DNA from: Lasiodiplodia sp. COLG20
Lineage: Eukaryota; Ascomycota; Dothideomycetes; Botryosphaeriales; Botryosphaeriaceae
NCBI GenBank assembly: GCA_009801085.1
Contig: VNWV01000009.1
Span: 1,168,501-1,232,500 of the forward strand
DNA: 64,000 nucleotides
Direction: 5' to 3'
The position numbers and the translations under genes are program-made. Positions 58,130-64,000 of the stretch are shown piece after piece. Each line of letters opens with the position of its first letter. The stretch's first letter is position 1. The notes under the pieces were generated by a model that had not been told where the DNA came from, searched no databases, and worked only from the letters and a program-made list of their open reading frames with translations.

Positions 58130-59656
58130 TTATCTGTGGTTGTATGGCCTTCCACCGGCGAATTCCACGCCCTGCATGGCAGTGGGCTGCGCTGCGGGTT
58201 GTGCACCGTTCTGCCACTGCGGTTGCTGCAAGGGCGGAAGGACGTTTTGTTGGCCTTGGCCAGTCTGCTGTTGGTTGTGTGCCAGGAAATTGGTCATGGA
58301 TCCGAATACGTGTGGATGGTTTGGGTCCATCTGGCGTAGCTGTTGCCACGCAGCATGGAGCTCTTGCTTGAGTTCTGTGTTCTCACGCTCGATTTCGCTA
58401 GCCCTAGGGTTGTAAGCAGCAGACTCCTGTCGCATACGGGTGTTGTCGCTCTGTATTCTGTCATAGTTCCTCTGAAGGCTTCTGATGTACTCGATCGCTA
58501 CCAGAAATTGTCAGCTTTTCAGCACTGTGATAATGAAGGGGTGTGCCACTTACACTTGGTGAGGATTTCCCATTTGCTGGACTTGTTGCCCGGAGAGTTG
58601 GGCAGAATGCCATTCAGTTCGTCGAACAGCTGCTTCATTTCGCTTCGTCTCTTCCGCTCGGCCATCTTGTGGCTGACGCGCAACTCGGGGGTCCGGCTGT
58701 AGTTGCCGGTGCCTGGAGTTGCTGCGTGCTCTGACTGGAGATTGGTGATGTTGCGATGCTGCATAGAATGGTGATGGGTGTGGGGAATTTCTGCACGGGA
58801 TTAGCTTTGGGCAAAGTGGCGTCGAACATCAACAGAACACACCATCTTCGAATCTCTTCTGTCCGGGCGGGAGGGCTTCTGCATAGATGCTGCTGTTGAT
58901 GGACGTGGCGAAACTGTTCTGCCTCGAAGGGATGGATCTCGTGGATCTCTCGATGCTGGAATCACCGCTGCTGGAGCCGCGGCGCTCATCCGGTTCGGCA
59001 TCCGGGAAGGCCCATGGGAAGCCCTTGGTGGGGGCGGCAGCCATAGGATCGGGCATGCCGGACACACTCCGCGGGTTCGGGTTGATGACGGGAGCGCGGC
59101 GGGGGGCCTGGTTGGAGGAGCGGACCGAGTCCCGAGGGCCGAGAGGAGAGAGCGGCGGGCCGCTTTGGCGTTGGTCGGTGGTGATGCCTCGCTGCTGCTG
59201 GAGACTGGACACGAGCGATACACGGGAGGTGTTTTGGGACTCGTAAGGCGACGACGGGCTGATGGCGAGGTGGGTCATGCCGGCGTTCATGCGGCTGTCG
59301 ACGCTGCTGCGCCTGGATTCCAGGTAGGAGGAGGAGGCATCCAGGCTCTGGCGGTTGTCAAAGGTGTGGTTGAAGGGCGGCAGTGCCTGGGGCGTCTGGG
59401 ATGGTTGCCGTATCGACTGTGGTGTGTCGGCGACGGAGTTCCGCGACGGCGAGTCCTCGGCATTGAGAATGGTTTGCAATTGGAGATTGGTAGTGTTGGA
59501 GACGCCGGACGAGTGCTTGCTCTGGGCCTGGGACATGGACCACGCGCCGGAATCGCGGGCGTCAATGTGGTGCTGACGCTGCATCTGGGCGGCGTCGGCC
59601 TGGGGGATGCTCTGCGTCAGCGACGCGATGGAGGGGAGAGCTTGCGCCTGAGACAT
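58130..59656 (-). CDS. bHLH transcription factor
   Basis: Three exons, 58843-59656, 58554-58790 and 58130-58497 (introns 52 and 56 nt), give 472 residues. The ATG at 59656 (MSQAQALPSIASLTQ) is the first after an in-frame TGA. The first 300 residues are Ser/Gln/Pro-rich and probably an activation or regulatory region, with SRRSSVDSR and ERRGSSSGDSS as likely phosphosites. The basic-helix-loop-helix lies at about 312-360: SHKMAERKRRSEMKQLFDEL, a loop NGILPNSPGNKSSKWEILTK, then SIEYIRSLQ, rebuilt by the second junction. The basic part has Glu315 and Arg319, the pattern that reads CACGTG-type E-boxes. A short coiled coil (ASEIERENTELKQELHAAWQ) and a Gln-rich end follow. Target genes cannot be told. 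A CACGTG site lies right before its ATG. Confidence 0.9.
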
Positions 59657-59673
59657 GTCGAACGCGAAGCTCA

Positions 59674-59683
59674 CTCACGTGAG
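59674..59683. promoter_or_regulatory. CACGTG E-box palindrome directly upstream of the bHLH ATG
   Basis: CTCACGTGAG starts 18 bp upstream of the ATG at 59656. It is the classical E-box read by bHLH proteins with the Glu/Arg basic pattern of this very gene, so self-regulation is possible. On the minus strand the same bases also read GTGAGT, which looks like a splice donor for a leader intron; either meaning may hold. Confidence 0.4.
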
Positions 59684-62261
59684 ACAAACAGCAAGAGAAA
59701 CGAAGGAAGAGAAGGAAAACGGCGACTTTTGAGGGAGAGGGCTTGGGGATCAGGCCGGGCGGACGGGGTGCAGTCCGTCAAAAGGGGATGGCGTGGTGGT
59801 GATGGTCAGTCAGGGCCGTCAATTAAAGAGAGGCTCGCTGGATAGGGTTGCGGGCGCTGGCCCACGTCAGCGAGATCAGAGCAATTGCCGCCAAGCGGGA
59901 ACGGGGGGGTGACGTCGGGGAGGGAGAGAGGCAGGCACTTACTCGAGGCGGGGGCGTTGTTGAGCAAAAGAGCGGTTCAGGCGCAGCGTGGACGTGAGCG
60001 CGGCGAGCCGGGCCGATTGTCGAATGCAGGGAAGGGCTCAGGGCATTGGGGATGCGGAGGGGTGGCAGAGTCGGAGGAGGACGACGGGGGAGTCGCGGGA
60101 GGTCGTGTGGAGATCACGGGATTGTGCAGCGCACGGCAAACCCGAGGGGAGCGAGGAGGCGGGTGCGGAGGCAGATGAGATATTGCAGCGAAGGGAGGCG
60201 GAAACGGTGGCGCGCACGGGCGGTTGCACGAAGCGCTTCGGAGCCTGACACGGTCACGGGCGGGTGCCGGCAAGGGCAGTGGGAGAGTCAGGCCGGGCGA
60301 CGCTTTCTTTTGGCAGCAGGCTCAGGCGTCCCTTACATGCACGACTCAGCGGGGGCGACAGCACAGCGCGGGTTGGGGGCGCGCGGGCGGGCAGCAAAGG
60401 GCGGGCAGAGGGCGCGAACAGCCAGCACAGGAGGGCGGCGATCTGCTGGCCATGCACGTGGGCGGCCGGGTTGCGAGCCTCCAGATCCGCCCACCCTCGC
60501 AGCTGCCTCTTGCCAAGCGCGTGGAGGCAGCGCCAGGCCAAGGCGGCGCCGGCTGCGTCTCGCGTGGCTCCCGCCGTCAATGCGGGCCTTGCAGCGCTGC
60601 TTTAACCACGCGCTGCTCGCTTATCGCCCGGCCTGACTCGATCTGCTGCCCGGCGAAACGCACCCAACCCGCGATCGTGCGACCGCGATCTGCAACGTCG
60701 CTGCCACCCTTTCGCGCTCGGCCCTTTTCGCTCGGAATGGCAGCCTGTCGCACCGCCGAAGCGTTCCTGTCCTTAGCGGCCGCTGCATGTCATTCGCCTT
60801 CCCGCTGCTTTCGAATGCACTCCTCAGCCCACCTGTGGGGCCAAGCCGTGTTCCCCTTTCAACCCGCCCGTTGCACAGCGCCGCCGCTTCGGGCAGGACC
60901 AACACCGGCAAGCCAGGGGCGCTCCGCGAGTACCACCCTTCGCCGCCGCCCTCTGCAAACATGGAGACCCGTCGCCGGTGCACATGGCCGCATGTCTCAC
61001 GCCTCGGAGAATTACCCCCGATGCCAGCACATGGCCCGGAGCCCGCTTGCAGCCGCGAGCGCAGCCCGCCGCGACGCCTCCCACCGACCGGGTTTGGCTC
61101 TGCACCACCCAAGTCCCTCGTTACACGCCCGTCGGAAACGGGCGCAGGAAAGACCTCACCAGACGTCGTGCACTGCGTCGCGCTAGCCTCGGTCCCAGCG
61201 CCTTGAGCAACCCCGCCGCTGTTATGTTTGGCCCTCTGCCTCACGAACCGTGTTTCAGTGCAATTTCTCCCTCCTCATGCCAGGAAACCAATGTCGTGCT
61301 GGCCTCGAGTTTCATGGGTCCCCTTCCCTTCCGGATCCGCCTGCTGCCATGTGCTAAACAAGCGTGAAGGACACGCTCTGCTCACGTTGTCCTCGTGCTG
61401 CAACCGTCAGCATTCCTCACGTCCGAAAGCGGAACCACCACACCCTGGGCAACGTGCCCCAAGTCCAGCCGAACACCATTTATTCAAAGAAAACGCGCTA
61501 CCATGTTCCTCGAGCCCACCCCGCCGGGCACTGCTTTCTTGCGCCGTGGTTGTTTTGGAGGAATGAGCCCCACGCGTACAAAGCACGAGGCCTGTTGCTA
61601 CAGCACGCCGCGCATTCCTCCCCAGTCGTACGATCATCAACGGCATGACCACGTATGCGGGCTGATCTGTTCATCCGCCGCTGCTGCTCGACGAGGTTCG
61701 GCCCAGTTCATCCGCCCCGCACCGAGGTCATGAACTGCGCATCGAATACGGGTCAAGACACCCCTCCTCGAAGATCCGCTCGGCAAACTTTCCTCTCGCA
61801 TCGCTTCACGAGCGCGGCCGCTTTAAAGAGCCATCTTTCTCTTCACCTACACTTACCACATACACCTGCACCCACACCGACACCTCATTGGGGACTCGCC
61901 AGGCTAATTCATCTCAGCAACACTCTTGGAATACGCATGACCACGCGCCATTCCCCAATCGAGCAGGAAGATGGATGCGGGGTTTCCGAAATTGGCAGGT
62001 GGTGGACTAAGACTGACTTTCGCCCACCACCGCCACCACCACCACCACCCACCACAGCTCAACAACAAAACAACAGCAAAAGAACTGTCTCCCAGATGCT
62101 TTCTAACACGGGCATTGTCTATGATTTAGGTGCCAGGGGCGTGGAATCCGGCTGTGTACCCCGAAAGTCGCCCGGGCTCCAAAAAAATTTCGATGACCAT
62201 GATCAACACCAACCCCGACCACTAACCCCCTATCCAGATCGCCCAAAAAGGATATCCGTGT
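59684..62261. other. GC-rich intergenic upstream of the bHLH gene, 2.6 kb
   Basis: Very GC-rich in 59.9-61.2 kb, with several long frames open on both strands at the same place (60224-61186 plus, 60621-61244 minus). These cannot both be genes and neither has a motif. I read the region as promoter and leader of the bHLH gene. The plus frame 61655-62341 runs through the tRNA and is not a gene. Confidence 0.5.
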
Positions 62262-62352
62262 CTCTCCGACGGGGAATCGAACCCCGGTCTCCCGCGCTTG
62301 CTAGAGCTGCTGCTTTGACAAGCGGAAATCATCACCACTAGACCATCGAAGA
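62262..62352 (-). tRNA. tRNA-Asp (GTC) with a 19-nt intron
   Basis: On the minus strand the acceptor stem TCTTCGA (62352 down) pairs with TCGGAGA next to the 3' end (62263-62269). Discriminator base G is at 62262. The D arm (GGTCTAGTGGTGAT), the anticodon stem TCCGC/GCGGG and the T arm CCGGGGTTCGATTCCCCG are all present. The anticodon loop reads TTGTCA before the insert, giving anticodon GTC for Asp. A 19-nt intron (AAGCAGCAGCTCTAGCAAG) follows position 37, where eukaryotic tRNA introns sit. The mature tRNA would be 72 nt without CCA. Confidence 0.93.
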
Positions 62353-63768
62353 TGTCGAGCCTGAGGCTCGGATGGCGCTGTCAACTGGAAGTCAACTGGC
62401 TGTTGTGGAGACGATTAAGCCATGATGTTTTATGAGCAGCACAGTAGATCTCTCGCTCTCAAACTACGTAAGAATGTCGTCAGGTAGGCATCTCGTCTGC
62501 GGAGGCGGTCCGACAAAAGCAACAACGGCCTCTGCAGCGCATATCCAGCACAACCGAGGAACGCCAACCGCAGACCCACGTCCACCGAGCAGTCTGGACC
62601 GCCGGCGGAGCTTAAAGCGGCGTGTCGTGCTATGACTCGCCCAGTTTCTCCTGCCCGACGGGGTTCCAGAATAACGGAACTGGGCAACGCACCAACGGCC
62701 GAACGACAAATAGCGGTAACAACAGGGGAACGTTGTGTGAATGTACAGCCACAAACAACTGTCATGGTGGCAGGGCAGGGAGAAAAGGCTGCTGCTGACA
62801 GCCCCATGAACAGCCTCCCAGGAGCACCCCGGCTCGGAGCTCTTCTGTAACAGGCATGGCGCAGCACTCCGCGTGGCTGATCAGCAACGAGCGGCTCCTC
62901 GTCGGAAGATGCTCCACGTGGGCGGTGGGCGGATGCCACGCGGTCTGCCGCGGGATGGCACGCTACGATTTGTCAGTGCCCGATTTGCCCTGGTCCGCGA
63001 CTTTAACCTACGCGAACACATGCTTGAGGGGTTGACCAAAGAGGAAGCGCAGCTGACAAGGGAAAAGGACAAGGTACAGATGGGTCGGGCGGAGCAGCAT
63101 GTAAGTAAGCAGCGTGATGATGGTGAGAGCGAACGGTTGCAGCCGTGGCGAAAAAGGCCGCCGCAGACGCTGCGTAGGCGCTCGTGCGCTGCAGCCCGTT
63201 CGTGCTGGCGAACCGGCCAATCGTAGGCGGCCCCGACTTTCCACCAATGAAAAGCCTGGGACGATGGTGTTGCTTACGCCCCGGTGCTGGCACCGCGTGG
63301 TAGCTCTCTTCCCTGGCCCTTCTTCGTGTCTAGCTCTTCAGGCGGTTCCTTCGCGTGCCGCGACCCGACCTTTGGGTTCATTTTGTCTTTTCTTCTGTCG
63401 CGGCTCGCCTATTCCCAAGCCACCACACTTTTACGATCGATGCGGCGCGATTACTGGACCGTTGCAGCATCTAGACCAGCGCCTGAGGTTTGGGGTTCCG
63501 CAGTCAACTTTTTAAGCTCATCGAAGGTTTATTTTCCATCAACCGCCGTCTCGGATCGCATCCGAATGGCTATCACTAGGCCACAGACTCCTTCCTCAGC
63601 ACTATAACTGGACTATCACTCCAGGACGTCATTGTCGATCTGACCCAGCCAACCGCCACACAGATCCCTGAAGAATTAGGAAAAATTCTGTATCACTTTG
63701 CTCCCTGGTATATTCAAGCCATACTAGGGAACATATTCCTACTCCGCCTTGATATTCCCGTGTTTATT
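62353..63768. other. Intergenic, 1.4 kb
   Basis: GC-rich stretch between the tRNA and the VOC-family gene end. Frames at 62430-62939 (minus) and 62873-63226 (plus) have no recognisable product. No other tRNA or RNA gene is found. Confidence 0.45.
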
Positions 63769-64000
63769 TCATGCCCTTTTCGCTTCCGCTTGGGGTTCGA
63801 TCGGATCATGGAGCGCCTCGATGTTATTGCCCAGTGGGTCCAAAACGAAGGCCGCGTAGTAAGTGGGCCGATATTGGGGACGGATGCCCGGGGCACCGTT
63901 GTCCTTGCCGCCGGCTTGTGCGGAAAGCGCCGCTGCGTGGAACGCCTGGACGGTGTCCTTGTCTGGCAGTTGCAAGAAGTGCACGTGTGAGAATTATTGA
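63769..64000 (-). CDS. VOC/glyoxalase-bleomycin-resistance family protein, 3' part
   Basis: On the minus strand the last 70 codons read DKDTVQAFHAAALSAQAGGK, DNGAPGIRPQYRPTYYAAFV and LDPLGNNIEALHDP, ending AEAKRA. This is the C-terminal half of a vicinal-oxygen-chelate fold, with the family motif YYAAFVLDPLGNNIEA, where the Glu is a usual metal ligand. Such proteins include glyoxalase I relatives and many of unknown substrate. Upstream, an in-frame TAA lies at 63994-63996, so the open frame cannot continue to the edge. The best explanation is a splice acceptor CTGCCAG ending at 63963, with a TTCTCAC branch site before it and the first exon outside the window. A disrupted gene is the alternative. 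Confidence 0.75.

Noticed and set aside
60224..61186. 320-codon open frame, plus strand
   Set aside because: Lies in a GC-rich upstream region where other frames on both strands are also open; composition is Arg/Ala/Pro noise with no family resemblance.
61655..62341. 228-codon plus frame ending RRGIEPRSPALARAAALTSGN
   Set aside because: The end is the well-known false translation of a tRNA on the opposite strand; the rest is low complexity.

Overview
This is a fungal nuclear window, almost certainly from a filamentous ascomycete (Pezizomycotina, probably Dothideomycetes). The protein-coding genes are broken by short introns, nearly all 47-190 nt, with GTAAGT/GTATGT-type donors and YAG acceptors. 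There are no operons. The gene content is typical of Pezizomycotina: alpha-tubulin B, PalC, a 12 kDa complex I subunit, a SUR7/PalI-family protein, a DAL5-type MFS carrier and an HVA1/TUDOR protein. The Dothideomycetes call rests on resemblance of the small conserved proteins and is an inference. I joined exons by reading splice sites by eye and checking the reading phase across every junction.

Layout. 1-322: 5' end of alpha-tubulin (minus). 779-1746: SMP-domain (LEA-like) protein. 1747-5708: long gene-free stretch. 5709-8668: EF-hand MscS channel. 9979-11992: DAL5-type MFS carrier. 12219-15515: small conserved protein, complex I subunit, then palC, closely spaced on plus. 16212-17702: UNC-93-like MFS protein. 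18541-20465: F-box protein with AT-rich flanks. 21355-23222 (minus) and 23799-25439 (plus): divergent bZIP factor and acyltransferase; the latter ends in one arm of a perfect 82-bp inverted repeat. 27781-29273: SH3BGR-like protein. 30369-32304: GABA/amino-acid permease. 33762-37174: two divergent proteins of unknown function. 38068-38994: SUR7/PalI-family protein. 39589-40356: Cys-rich unknown protein that only appears after splicing. 40843-41832: HVA1/TUDOR protein. 42554-53491: six enzyme-like genes (EthD, old-yellow-enzyme, 2OG-Fe(II) oxygenase, Kv-beta-type aldo/keto reductase, MDR dehydrogenase, cytidine deaminase). 53492-58129: 4.6 kb without a recognisable gene. 58130-59656: bHLH factor. 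62262-62352: intron-containing tRNA-Asp. 63769-64000: end of a VOC/glyoxalase-family gene cut by the window edge.

Most genes are housekeeping or conserved single genes with independent promoters. The one stretch that could act together is 42.5-52.2 kb, where five oxidoreductase or dimeric-barrel genes lie side by side with no synthase, transporter or regulator among them. The most unusual DNA structure is the 82-bp inverted repeat at 25351-25568. I saw no transposase, reverse transcriptase, CRISPR, rRNA or virus-like gene.
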